A stretch of 55,963 bases of DNA from Methylophaga sulfidovorans. Lineage in GTDB: Bacteria > Pseudomonadota > Gammaproteobacteria > Nitrosococcales > Methylophagaceae. Within the stretch, counting starts at the first letter, position 1; each line of letters opens with the position of its first letter. The stretch is taken from contig NZ_FOSH01000020.1 in assembly GCF_900114205.1 (NCBI RefSeq), positions 1-55,963 of the forward strand, given 5' to 3'. Of the stretch, positions 17,841 through 25,967 are shown piece after piece. A model generated the notes under the pieces. It was not told the DNA's origin. It searched no databases and saw nothing but the letters and a program-made list of their open reading frames with translations. A program made the translations under genes and the position numbers.

Positions 17841-18944
17841 ATGACATCAATGAATCAGCAAACACAGTCACTTTTATCGCCCATTGAACTGGGTTCTATC
17901 AGCATGAAGAACCGCGTGGTAATGGCACCCTTGACCCGCAATCGTGCAGGTGAAGGTTTAGTCCCGACGGCGATGAATGTTGAGTACTACCGCCAGCGAG
18001 CTTCGGCTGGATTGATTATTACTGAAGCGACATTAACCTCGGCTCAGGGTGTTGGTTATCCGAACACACCTGGCATCTATAGCAAAGCCCAGATTGATGG
18101 CTGGAAAAAAGTGACTAAGGCCGTTCATGCTGAAGGTGGCAAGATTGTATTGCAAATATGGCACTGTGGCCGTGTCTCACATTCATCTATGTTACCCGGA
18201 GGCATGAAACCACAAGCGCCGTCAGCCATTAAACCTGCAGGTGAAGTGTATACCTATGAGGGAATGAAACCCTATGAAACACCTGCGGCAATGACCACGG
18301 ATGAAATCAAACAAACCATCGATGATTTCAGAACCGCCGCTTATAACGCACTAAGCGCAGGCTTTGATGGTGTGGAAATACATTCAGCCAATGGCTACCT
18401 GCTTGACCAGTTTTTACGTGATGGTAGTAACCAACGTACAGATGAATATGGTGGCAGTATTGAAAACCGTGCCAGACTGACATTGGAAGTCGTTGATGAG
18501 GTCTGCAAAATCTGGGGTTCTGATCGCGTTGGAATACGTTTATCACCATTACAGCCTTTCAACGATATGAAAGACAGTCAGCCTGAGAAAACCTTTGAGT
18601 ACATTATTAATGAATTAAACAAGTTTAATCTGGCGTATTTACATATCACGGAAATGGGCTCAGAAAACCCCGGTGCTGCAGGCCCTGAGTTTGACTTAGA
18701 CTTATGTCGTAAGTGGTACCAGGGAAATTATATGACAAACAGTGAATATAATTTTGACACTGCTAATGTGGCGATCCAGAGTGGCGATGCCGACTGTATT
18801 TCATTCGGTAAATTATTTATTGCTAACCCTGATTTAGTCGAGCGTTTCGCTAGTCGGGCGCCATTAAATACACCTGATAGTAATAGCTTTTATGGTGGTG
18901 ATGAACATGGATATATCGACTACCCTTTTCTTGATGAAAAATAG
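17841..18944 (+). CDS. nemA: Old Yellow Enzyme-family ene-reductase, NemA-like
   Basis: 367 residues; translation could also begin at M4. FMN TIM-barrel: opening LSPIELGSISMKNRVVMAPLTRNRA, substrate-contact IWHCGRVSH, then VEIHSANGYLLDQFLRDGSN and QRTDEYGGSIENRARL, which are diagnostic of the family. It reduces activated C=C bonds (N-ethylmaleimide, quinones, enones) and nitro compounds with NADPH. In E. coli nemA is the NemR target, which matches the regulator upstream. Last gene of the yqhD-QOR-nemA operon. Confidence 0.92.
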   Translation: MTSMNQQTQSLLSPIELGSISMKNRVVMAPLTRNRAGEGLVPTAMNVEYYRQRASAGLIITEATLTSAQGVGYPNTPGIYSKAQIDGWKKVTKAVHAEGGKIVLQIWHCGRVSHSSMLPGGMKPQAPSAIKPAGEVYTYEGMKPYETPAAMTTDEIKQTIDDFRTAAYNALSAGFDGVEIHSANGYLLDQFLRDGSNQRTDEYGGSIENRARLTLEVVDEVCKIWGSDRVGIRLSPLQPFNDMKDSQPEKTFEYIINELNKFNLAYLHITEMGSENPGAAGPEFDLDLCRKWYQGNYMTNSEYNFDTANVAIQSGDADCISFGKLFIANPDLVERFASRAPLNTPDSNSFYGGDEHGYIDYPFLDEK

Positions 18945-19059
18945 CGGTATGTAGAAACTGACACAAACCGCGTTTTATTAGACAAGCACCATCAGTATCA
19001 GTGACGTATCGTGTTCTGATACGCTCAATATCAGGAAAATATAGACTAAAGGAGGATGT

Positions 19060-20997
19060 ATGATACTCAAGACAATGACACAACTTATACTAGCCGGTAC
19101 GTTAGGACTGACGGCTCAGGCTACGTTAGCTGATCGGGCCGATGCAGAAGAAAACCTACATAAGCTCAAGCTGCCAGCAGGTTTTCATATTGATGTCTAT
19201 GCTGAAGTCGAAGGTGCCCGTCAAATGGCCTTAGGCCAATCAACAGGAACAGTCTTTGTTGGTACACGCGGTAATAATGTCTTTGCTGTCGTCGATAAAA
19301 ACAAAGATCGTAAAGCCGATAAAGTGGTGAAAATTCTTGATGACTTAAAAGTCGGCAATGGTGTGGCCATGCATCAGGGCAACCTCTATGTTGCTGAGCA
19401 AAATCGTATTGCCATCTACCCTGCTCCTGGTTTTGATCTCAACTTACCTTTTAAACAAATGCGTGAAGTTATTTACGACAAGCTGCCTGATAAAGCCCAT
19501 CATGGCTGGCGTTATATCACTTTTGGTCCTGATAACAAGCTGTATGTAACTGTGGGTGCGCCATGTAATATCTGTAATCCACAGGGTATTGAAGGCAGCA
19601 TTATTCGCATGAATGCCGATGGCAGTGATGCTGAGGTTTATGCCAAAGGCATCAGAAATTCTGTTGGTATGGACTTCCAACCGGATACCGGCACCTTATA
19701 TTTCACCGATAACAATGTCGATATGCTGGGTGATGATAATCCGCCAGGCGAACTCAATGCCGCTCCCAAAGCCGGTATGCATTTTGGTTTCCCTTATTAC
19801 GCTGGCGGCAAAGCGCAACACCCGGACTGGAAAGGTAAAAAAGCACCACAAAAAGTTACTTTCCCTGTTGAGGAATTTCAGGCGCATACCGCTAATCTGG
19901 GCTTCAAATTCTATACAGGTGATATGTTCCCAGCAGATTATAAAGGCGATGCCATTATTGCTCAGCATGGTTCATGGAACAGAACCAGTCCTGTGGGTTA
20001 CCAGTTAATGCGTGTCACTTTTGATGACAATCATCAGGTAACCGGTCAGGAAGTCTTTATTGATGGTTGGTTGCAAAATGGTGAAGCCTGGGGTCGCCCG
20101 ACCGATGTATTACAACTTTCTGATGGTTCATTATTGATTTCTGATGATTATAACGATGTCATTTATCGTGTCAGTTATGGTGATGACAAAGCTCCTATCA
20201 AGACTGTCAGCTCACCATCAAATAATAAAACGATTACCGATCTGATAATGCCTGAATCAGCCATAGCGGCACCAGACGGTCGTGTATTTATCACAGAGAT
20301 TGGTGAGTTTGGTAAAGCCGGTGACGGTAAAGTCACAGTTATCGATAAGTCAGGCCAAAAAGCAACCTTAGCCACGGATTTAAATGATCCAAAAGGTATC
20401 GATTTATGGAATAACGAATTGTATATCGCTGATGTTGATCATGTAGTGAAAGTCGATATGAACGGCAAGGTCACCGTCGCCGCAGATACTAAAGCCTTTC
20501 CAGGTAAACCCGTGTTCCTGAATGATATGGAAATTGATGGTAACGGTACTTTATATGTGTCTGATAGTGGCAATGACGATGGCGAAAATGCCGGAATTTA
20601 TCAAATTACTCAAGCAGGTAAAGTCAGCGAAATTTTGAGTGATTCTTCCGCTATCAAGCGTCCGAACGGATTACTTATGGATGGCAATGACTCTCTCCTC
20701 GTTGCTGACTTTGGTACCGGTGACTTGTACCGTATGAGTATTAGCACAGGCAAAACCGAAGCGTTAAATAAAGGCTTTGGTGGTGCTGATGGTCTGGTCA
20801 GAGATAGCAAAGGTTATCTGTATGTCAGTGATTGGCAAAATGGTAAGGTTTGGCAATTAGTTGAGCCTAAAGCGACACCGCAGCTGATCAGTGATGACTT
20901 TGTTTCTGCAGCTGATATTAGTCTGTCTGCTGATGGTCAATCGATAATGGTGCCAGATATGAAAGGCGGTAAATTAGTCTATTTACCTATTCAGTAA
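19060..20997 (+). CDS. Exported two-propeller sorbosone dehydrogenase-like protein
   Basis: 645 residues after an AAAGGAGG site. Residues 1-24 form a Sec signal (cleavage near TLA-DRA). Residues about 30-370 are a sorbosone/soluble aldose dehydrogenase-like beta-propeller: KLPAGFHIDVYAEV, GAPCNICNPQGIEGSIIRMN, then a HGSWNRTSPVGYQ block; such proteins may bind PQQ. Residues about 385-645 form a second propeller with NHL/SMP-30-like blades (DPKGIDLWNNELYIADVD, KRPNGLLMDGNDSLLVADF). The second half resembles lactonase-type propellers. Periplasmic. A dyad CGTATC-N7-GATACG (19005-19023) precedes the gene. Confidence 0.8.
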   Translation: MILKTMTQLILAGTLGLTAQATLADRADAEENLHKLKLPAGFHIDVYAEVEGARQMALGQSTGTVFVGTRGNNVFAVVDKNKDRKADKVVKILDDLKVGNGVAMHQGNLYVAEQNRIAIYPAPGFDLNLPFKQMREVIYDKLPDKAHHGWRYITFGPDNKLYVTVGAPCNICNPQGIEGSIIRMNADGSDAEVYAKGIRNSVGMDFQPDTGTLYFTDNNVDMLGDDNPPGELNAAPKAGMHFGFPYYAGGKAQHPDWKGKKAPQKVTFPVEEFQAHTANLGFKFYTGDMFPADYKGDAIIAQHGSWNRTSPVGYQLMRVTFDDNHQVTGQEVFIDGWLQNGEAWGRPTDVLQLSDGSLLISDDYNDVIYRVSYGDDKAPIKTVSSPSNNKTITDLIMPESAIAAPDGRVFITEIGEFGKAGDGKVTVIDKSGQKATLATDLNDPKGIDLWNNELYIADVDHVVKVDMNGKVTVAADTKAFPGKPVFLNDMEIDGNGTLYVSDSGNDDGENAGIYQITQAGKVSEILSDSSAIKRPNGLLMDGNDSLLVADFGTGDLYRMSISTGKTEALNKGFGGADGLVRDSKGYLYVSDWQNGKVWQLVEPKATPQLISDDFVSAADISLSADGQSIMVPDMKGGKLVYLPIQ

Positions 20998-21008
20998 TTA
21001 TCTAAACA

Positions 21009-21040
21009 GAAAAGCCCGAGGTTTACTTCGGGCTTTTTTA
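21009..21040. terminator. Bidirectional rho-independent terminator
   Basis: AAAGCCCGA / TTCGGGCTTT stem with a short loop followed by T-run, placed between the convergent propeller and diguanylate cyclase genes. Confidence 0.85.
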
Positions 21041-22660
21041 AAATCCTGTTATGACATTTTGAGTATCTACCACTTTAAAAACAGGCGGTTTAAAGTAGTT
21101 ATAGCCATTTTTATATTGTGATTTCACTTCATACATCGCTAAATCAGCATATTTCAACAATGTCTCGACATTATCTGTATTAAAGGGATAAAGCGAAATC
21201 CCGATACTGGCACTGATGGTCACCAACATTTCTGGCTGACACTCGATCGGCTCTCTTAAAACAGCCAACAATTTCTCTGCAATATTGCTCGCCTCATACA
21301 AATCTGACGTCAAGCGGGCAAAAATAACAAACTCATCTCCACCCCATCGAATCGCAATATCTCCAGCCCGTATTGAACTTAACAAACGATTGGCCACAGC
21401 GATTAATACCTTATCCCCTGCTTCATGGCCGTATTGATCATTCACTGGTTTAAAGCCATCGAGATCAATCATGAATAAACCATATAAGTTTCGTTTGGTA
21501 TCTGCCGAGGAGATCAGTTGCTCAATTCTGCTTTCCCCTGTTCCACGGTTATATAAATTGGTTAATGCATCGATCTCGGCCTGGCCTTTTAATTTTTCTT
21601 CTCGATTACGGCGTTCAGAAATATCCTGCAAGACAATTTCAAATGACGATTCTTTTTCATCATCGGTCATCAGTGAAATAAGACAATACAACCAGCGAGT
21701 TCCCGGCTCATCATCAACTTTAATATCAACGGCTTGTGATTCACCCTTTATTAAAACCTCTGCAGCAGCTGATTCCAATCGCGCTCTTTCTTCATCAAAT
21801 AGAACAAAAAATGATATCGAATCCTGCCTGGAAACCTTCTGAAAACACTTTTCACCAATAATATTTTTAAATGATGGGTTATGAAGTTTCATTTTGCCAT
21901 CAGTATCAACAATGGCTATACCATGACTGGACTGTTCAAAAATATCCCTGAAACGGTTTTCTAACTCTTCAACTTCTAATCGAAGTGTTCTTTCGCTATT
22001 AATATTCTCCTCAACAGAACTTAATAACTCATTAATATCATGTGTTAATGATCCAATCTCATCATATTTGTGTGATTGTGTTGGTACCAGGCGTTGATCA
22101 CTGCCAACACGAATATTATGTAAGCGTCTGGCTAAGCGTTTAATTTCAGTAATCAGCTGCGTATTTAATAAAAAAATGATGAGCGCCGTTAATACGGCGG
22201 TCTGAATAGAAATTAATACAACGTGATTGATAGCAGCTTTTCTTGCATCCGCCTTTATCAATGCGATATTAGGTGCAAGACGCAATTTACCGACGACTTC
22301 ACCGCTTGAAAAAGGTGATTCCAAATCGAAATTCATTGTCTCAGCCATAGTAGGCATCGTGCCACGTAAAGCAAGTGATTCCTGCGTCGACTTTAACTCA
22401 ACAGCTTTCACCAAATCACTACCGGCAACCCCTTCAACTACCTCTTTAGCCAGTGTTAGATCATCTAAGTAAGCAGCGATTGCAGCGGTTTGAGATACGG
22501 CATGTGCCAGTTGCCGGATATTTTTTTGGCTTTGTGCCAACTCTTTTGTATAGGTATAACTATAAAATAAATAGCCTGTTGATAGCGCAGAAACAACACC
22601 AGCCAGCACCAATATAAATGCTAATCGTGTTGCAATACTGGTGCGCAGCTTAGTCAACAT
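21038..22660 (-). CDS. CHASE8-like/HAMP/PAS diguanylate cyclase
   Basis: 540 residues. Membrane segment (about 12-35); periplasmic helical sensor (about 36-145, with an AHAVSQTAAIAAYLDD stretch resembling CHASE8); second membrane segment (about 147-166); HAMP (about 167-222); PAS (about 238-355, with ISERRNREEKLKGQAEIDALT linker); GGDEF. Catalytic GGDEF is at 440-444, preceded by RAGD at the RxxD inhibition position, so it should synthesise c-di-GMP under product control. CHASE8-HAMP-GGDEF is the layout of YfiN/TpbB, which is controlled by a periplasmic partner. Its start overlaps the small binding-protein gene upstream. Confidence 0.9.
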   Translation of the reverse strand: MLTKLRTSIATRLAFILVLAGVVSALSTGYLFYSYTYTKELAQSQKNIRQLAHAVSQTAAIAAYLDDLTLAKEVVEGVAGSDLVKAVELKSTQESLALRGTMPTMAETMNFDLESPFSSGEVVGKLRLAPNIALIKADARKAAINHVVLISIQTAVLTALIIFLLNTQLITEIKRLARRLHNIRVGSDQRLVPTQSHKYDEIGSLTHDINELLSSVEENINSERTLRLEVEELENRFRDIFEQSSHGIAIVDTDGKMKLHNPSFKNIIGEKCFQKVSRQDSISFFVLFDEERARLESAAAEVLIKGESQAVDIKVDDEPGTRWLYCLISLMTDDEKESSFEIVLQDISERRNREEKLKGQAEIDALTNLYNRGTGESRIEQLISSADTKRNLYGLFMIDLDGFKPVNDQYGHEAGDKVLIAVANRLLSSIRAGDIAIRWGGDEFVIFARLTSDLYEASNIAEKLLAVLREPIECQPEMLVTISASIGISLYPFNTDNVETLLKYADLAMYEVKSQYKNGYNYFKPPVFKVVDTQNVITGF

Positions 22661-23072
22661 AACCCAGCACTTTTAATGAATCATTTATCTTATCCGCATC
22701 AATATAACCGATTGCATTGGGATCTTTTTCCAACCTTTTTATCATCTCATCATCACTGACTTCTTTGGGTAAAGCAAAACGACCAGAAAATAATAGACGT
22801 GCTCGGTATGAATTAATTTCATTAAGTGTTTTATTGACCAGATTCTGATAAAAAGACTTTCTTGCTGAAGAAGTAATTTCCTGATCTAACAAGACTATTC
22901 GATCTCCGCTCGAATAAAATTTCGTCCGCCCCATAAAAATATCAATAATCTGTTGCTTATTCAGGGCTGCAAGTGGATTGTTTTTATTAGCAACTACAAC
23001 AATCTCCCCTGAAGCAGCCAGAGACGGCATCATCGACAAAAACAATATTGATAATACTAATATCGTCTTCAT
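22650..23072 (-). CDS. Small periplasmic PstS-like binding protein
   Basis: 140 residues with a signal peptide (1-19, cleavage near LAA-SGE). The sequence EIVVVANKNNPLAALNKQQIIDIFMGRTKFYSSGDRI-type segment and the EKDPNAIGYID motif match short phosphate-ABC-type substrate-binding proteins that consist of roughly half of PstS. No ABC permease is adjacent. Instead it lies between a porin-like gene (stop and start overlap, TGATG) and a membrane diguanylate cyclase (11-base overlap), so a sensory accessory role is more likely than transport. Confidence 0.8.
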   Translation of the reverse strand: MKTILVLSILFLSMMPSLAASGEIVVVANKNNPLAALNKQQIIDIFMGRTKFYSSGDRIVLLDQEITSSARKSFYQNLVNKTLNEINSYRARLLFSGRFALPKEVSDDEMIKRLEKDPNAIGYIDADKINDSLKVLGYVD

Positions 23073-24316
23073 CAGAATATAAAGTCCACAGTCAGGCTGA
23101 ATATATTAAAAGCATCTGCTTTATCTGTTTGATTTTTTTGCTCAAAGATAAAACCGCCATATTTTTCAACCCAGGTACGATCCCACTGCGCTTTTAATGA
23201 AACTGTTTGCGAAACATCCCAACGAGCCCCTATCCCCAGAGTATTTTGGTCCGCATAGAAGGCATTAGCCGCAGCCTGGGCGATTGTCTGCAATTGTTGA
23301 TAAGCTGGGACAAAGGCTGGAGCAGGCGGTATTGTTTCCCGGCTACCCAGCGTCATAAATTTACTCACAATGAAATACGGTGTGACGTTGCCAAAGCGAT
23401 GTCCCACACTCAAATAAGCGGAAGCATATTTATCATGAACACTGATTTCTGACTTAACGACACTCAGTTCACTTTGAATGACCCAGTCGTTTTTATCATA
23501 ACTAAGCCCGGCCGTAATATATCTCAGCCAGGTATCATTAATCGTAAAACCAGCGATAGAAGCCGCTTCAGGCCAGCCAAACTTTGATGCCTGTATTAAC
23601 GCATCATCAAATGCAACAGCATCGTCGTGTTTGTCATTAATTCTAGCTTGTGAGTATAGAAGTCGTAATAACCAAGTCTGATTTTCCCAGCGCAGTCCGG
23701 CTCCAAAGTTTGGCTCAAACTTTACCTTCTTTGCCTCGCCATTACTGTCATAAGGAAAGTTGCTTCGACCAGCCCATACAGATGATGTCAAGACACCATC
23801 TCCTAGTCTGAGGTGATAACTTAATTTTGCGCCATCGTATGATTCACCTGCTAGCTGGCCATAAAACGCGACAGGTAAATGCGTCCACAAACGAGCAAAT
23901 CCAACATTTTTATATTCTGACGACATAAAAACGTCATTGAATAAGCGACCCAAACCAATTTCAAAACTATTGTCAATGTGATAGGTAAAAAAGGCTGCTT
24001 TAAGTGTATTATTAAATGACTGTTCAGGTCGGTCTATTGCGACAAACTGTGTTGTGAAACTTAACTTCTGGTTAAAAATATAATCAATCTGTAAACCAAG
24101 ATTAGACTCTACACCGAAGTCAAAGCCATGCCCCCTGCCTTCTTGTTCGATTGAGTTACGGTAGATAATGTTATCACTGTCATTATAAATCAGGCCTAAT
24201 GTTCCGTAACCATTAACAGACAAGCCTTCAATACCAGTATCGAAGGCATCGCATCGAAATGGTAACGTTACTAACAATCCGATTAATAACAAAAAACTGT
24301 GTTTAACACTTAACAA
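23072..24316 (-). CDS. Outer-membrane beta-barrel protein (porin-like)
   Basis: 414 residues with a signal peptide (about 1-24) and alternating aromatic/polar strands through to an F-terminated last strand (ending FSLTVDFIF), the outer-membrane insertion signature. The specific porin family is not certain. First gene of a three-gene operon (barrel, binding protein, diguanylate cyclase) joined by overlaps. It could pass or bind the ligand read by the other two. Confidence 0.8.
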   Translation of the reverse strand: MLSVKHSFLLLIGLLVTLPFRCDAFDTGIEGLSVNGYGTLGLIYNDSDNIIYRNSIEQEGRGHGFDFGVESNLGLQIDYIFNQKLSFTTQFVAIDRPEQSFNNTLKAAFFTYHIDNSFEIGLGRLFNDVFMSSEYKNVGFARLWTHLPVAFYGQLAGESYDGAKLSYHLRLGDGVLTSSVWAGRSNFPYDSNGEAKKVKFEPNFGAGLRWENQTWLLRLLYSQARINDKHDDAVAFDDALIQASKFGWPEAASIAGFTINDTWLRYITAGLSYDKNDWVIQSELSVVKSEISVHDKYASAYLSVGHRFGNVTPYFIVSKFMTLGSRETIPPAPAFVPAYQQLQTIAQAAANAFYADQNTLGIGARWDVSQTVSLKAQWDRTWVEKYGGFIFEQKNQTDKADAFNIFSLTVDFIF

Positions 24317-24423
24317 GCCAACACTCTCACTTTCAGAACAAAACCCACAAAGATTATATAGATATTTTCCTGCATTTTGTTGTTTGCAAATGAATTCTTA
24401 CGCGCTATTCAATTGTTTAGCAG

Positions 24424-24523
24424 TTACTCACAATTTCTGTGGAAAACAATGTGGATAACTTTCTGGTAAATCTGTAAGTGACTCTTTTATGACAAACTTT
24501 ATAACATGGTTAAATTTTAACCA
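24424..24523 (+). repeat. Direct repeat copy 1 (100 bp) with DnaA-box-like motif and palindrome
   Basis: The most diverged copy; its left part is 9 bases shorter. It contains TGTGGATAA (24450-24458, perfect complement of the DnaA box TTATCCACA), the invariant 36-base core (24460-24495), and the terminal palindrome TGGTTAAATTTTAACCA (24507-24523). Confidence 0.9.
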
Positions 24524-24550
24524 ATGCAAAAAAAGGCTGAATACTGTTGA

Positions 24551-24595
24551 TATAGCTAGGTCTATAAAATGAATTCATCTCATTGTCTAGCTATA
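24551..24595. repeat. Inverted repeat in spacer between copies 1 and 2
   Basis: TATAGCTAG (24551-24559) and CTAGCTATA (24587-24595) are perfect 9-bp arms around a 27-base A/T-rich loop. No T-run follows, so it is not an obvious terminator. Confidence 0.7.
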
Positions 24596-24598
24596 GAG

Positions 24599-24707
24599 TT
24601 ATTCACTTTACCCACAAATTCGGTGGATAAGCATGTGGATAAGTTTCTGGTAAATCTGTAAGTGACTCTTTTATGACAAGCTTTATGACATGGTTAAATT
24701 TTAACCA
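24599..24707 (+). repeat. Direct repeat copy 2 (109 bp)
   Basis: It contains TTACCCACA (24608-24616), GGTGGATAA (24622-24630) and TGTGGATAA (24634-24642), the identical 36-base core (24644-24679), and palindrome TGGTTAAATTTTAACCA (24691-24707). Same length as copy 3. Confidence 0.92.
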
Positions 24708-24780
24708 ATAACTATTTTTCTCAATGAAGAAAAAATAAGACAAAAATCTTAAAAAAATAAATGAAAATAATCACGACTAA

Positions 24781-24890
24781 TTATTCACATTACCCACAAT
24801 TTCAGTGGATAAGCATGTGGATAAGTTTCTGGTAAATCTGTAAGTGACTCTTTTATGACAAGCTTTAAAAAGTGGTCAAATTTTGACCAC
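24781..24890 (+). repeat. Direct repeat copy 3 (109 bp) with extended palindrome
   Basis: It contains TTATTCACA (24781-24789), TTACCCACA (24790-24798), AGTGGATAA (24804-24812) and TGTGGATAA (24816-24824). The 36-base core is at 24826-24861. The palindrome here is GTGGTCAAATTTTGACCAC (24872-24890), 9-bp perfect arms around a central T. Relative to copies 1-2 both arms changed in a matching way. Confidence 0.92.
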
Positions 24891-24944
24891 AGCTGTTAAA
24901 TCATAGCTTGACAAATTTAGAAAATGAAAAGGGCGAAGAGAAGA

Positions 24945-25448
24945 TCAAACACTTAGCAACGCTTTTTCACGATCCAGTAAAATCTCTTTACGTTCTATCC
25001 CCCAGCGATAGCCTGACAGCGTGCCATTTTTGTTAATAATCCGGTGGCAAGGCACCAGCAAAGCCAGTGAATTAGCGGCACAAGCGTTTGCAACAGCCCT
25101 AACAGCTGAGGGTTTTCCCAACATATTTGCCAGCTCAGTATAAGTTCTGGTTTGTCCAGCAGGGACTTGCAATAAAGTCTTCCATACGGACTTTTGAAAA
25201 GACGTTCCTACCATTTCAATTGGTAAATCTAACTCACCTGTTGGTGACTCAATATAATTTAATATCTGGATTAAATAGTCGGTTAATAAGGCATCATTTT
25301 TCTGTCGTTTTGCATGTGGATATTTTTCCAGGAGATGCTCAACTAAACCGTCGGGTTCATCAGCCAATGCAACAAAACAAATATCGCTATTATTCTTAGC
25401 AACCAGTAAACAACCCAGACTGGAAATGCCTAACTCAAACTCTACCAT
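24945..25448 (-). CDS. ogt: Methylated-DNA--protein-cysteine methyltransferase
   Basis: 167 residues from ATG 25448, preceded by GGAGGAT; the frame extends to 25481 without a ribosome site. The methyl-acceptor motif is PCHRII with C134, followed by GTLSGYRWGIERKEILL. The upstream AVRAVANACAANSLALLVPC helix-turn-helix and arginine-finger region is intact. It repairs O6-alkylguanine by irreversible transfer to Cys134. It resembles the stand-alone enzyme and the C-terminal domain of Ada; no Ada N-terminal domain is present. Confidence 0.93.
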   Translation of the reverse strand: MVEFELGISSLGCLLVAKNNSDICFVALADEPDGLVEHLLEKYPHAKRQKNDALLTDYLIQILNYIESPTGELDLPIEMVGTSFQKSVWKTLLQVPAGQTRTYTELANMLGKPSAVRAVANACAANSLALLVPCHRIINKNGTLSGYRWGIERKEILLDREKALLSV

Positions 25449-25554
25449 GAACTTATCCTCCCTACTGGATGTGGTTTTCATATACCATATAAACGATTGA
25501 ACTTAATCTTATTCAAACTGCCAACAAGATAGTTGAATACTGAGGAGTGAACCT

Positions 25555-25959
25555 TTGAGAACCTTTAGCCTATTACTTTTAATATGTCTTAGCCCTGCTG
25601 TATTTGCTGGCAATATCAACTATCAATATAGTGGAGACAGTTTACAAAAATTATATGCTGAGCTTCATTATTTACGTGAAGTAGGTATCGAAATTCACCA
25701 AAAATATGATCTTAAGAAGAATCCAGATCAACTCCGCTTTTGTAAAGGTGAGTATGGCTATATTTCTACACGGGCAAAATCCACAATTGGTATTGCCAAC
25801 CGCTTGCCTAGCCCACATAAAGAAGAATATATTGCCGCTGGCTGGAAAGCATATGAATGTAGTCAATGTACTGGTAATATTGAAGCCTGTGATGCCATTC
25901 CACCGGCACTAGAAACAATAAAAGCTGAATTTAAAGAAAAACAAAACGCGACTGAATAA
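25555..25959 (+). CDS. Small exported hypothetical protein at head of the copper-efflux block
   Basis: 134 residues starting at TTG 25555, chosen for GAGGAG seven bases upstream and because the signal peptide begins there (MRTFSLLLLICLSPAVFA, then GN). The mature part is alpha-helical in character with four cysteines (FCKGEYGY, then ECSQC and EACD), which may form disulfides or bind metal. I do not recognise the family. It is 8 bases before the His/Cys-rich gene, so probably co-transcribed with the efflux genes. Confidence 0.65.
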   Translation: MRTFSLLLLICLSPAVFAGNINYQYSGDSLQKLYAELHYLREVGIEIHQKYDLKKNPDQLRFCKGEYGYISTRAKSTIGIANRLPSPHKEEYIAAGWKAYECSQCTGNIEACDAIPPALETIKAEFKEKQNATE

Positions 25960-25967
25960 GACACAAC

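Larger units (their letters stand above)
24317..24944. other. 628-base non-coding region rich in repeats
   Basis: There is no gene between the porin operon and ogt. The region holds three long direct repeats (24424-24523, 24599-24707, 24781-24889), DnaA-box-like 9-mers, AT-rich spacers and an inverted repeat. The porin and ogt promoters must also fall near its ends. Stop codons occur in every frame of the repeat core, so it is not protein coding. Confidence 0.85.

Noticed and set aside
24317-24944. CRISPR array
   Set aside because: Repeats are about 109 bp and internally structured, only three copies exist, spacers are AT-rich and one carries its own inverted repeat, and no cas gene is nearby.
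24317-24944. Bona fide chromosomal oriC
   Set aside because: DnaA-box-like sites and an AT-rich spacer are present, but none of the usual oriC neighbour genes is in the window, and GC skew was not computed. Kept as a hypothesis only.
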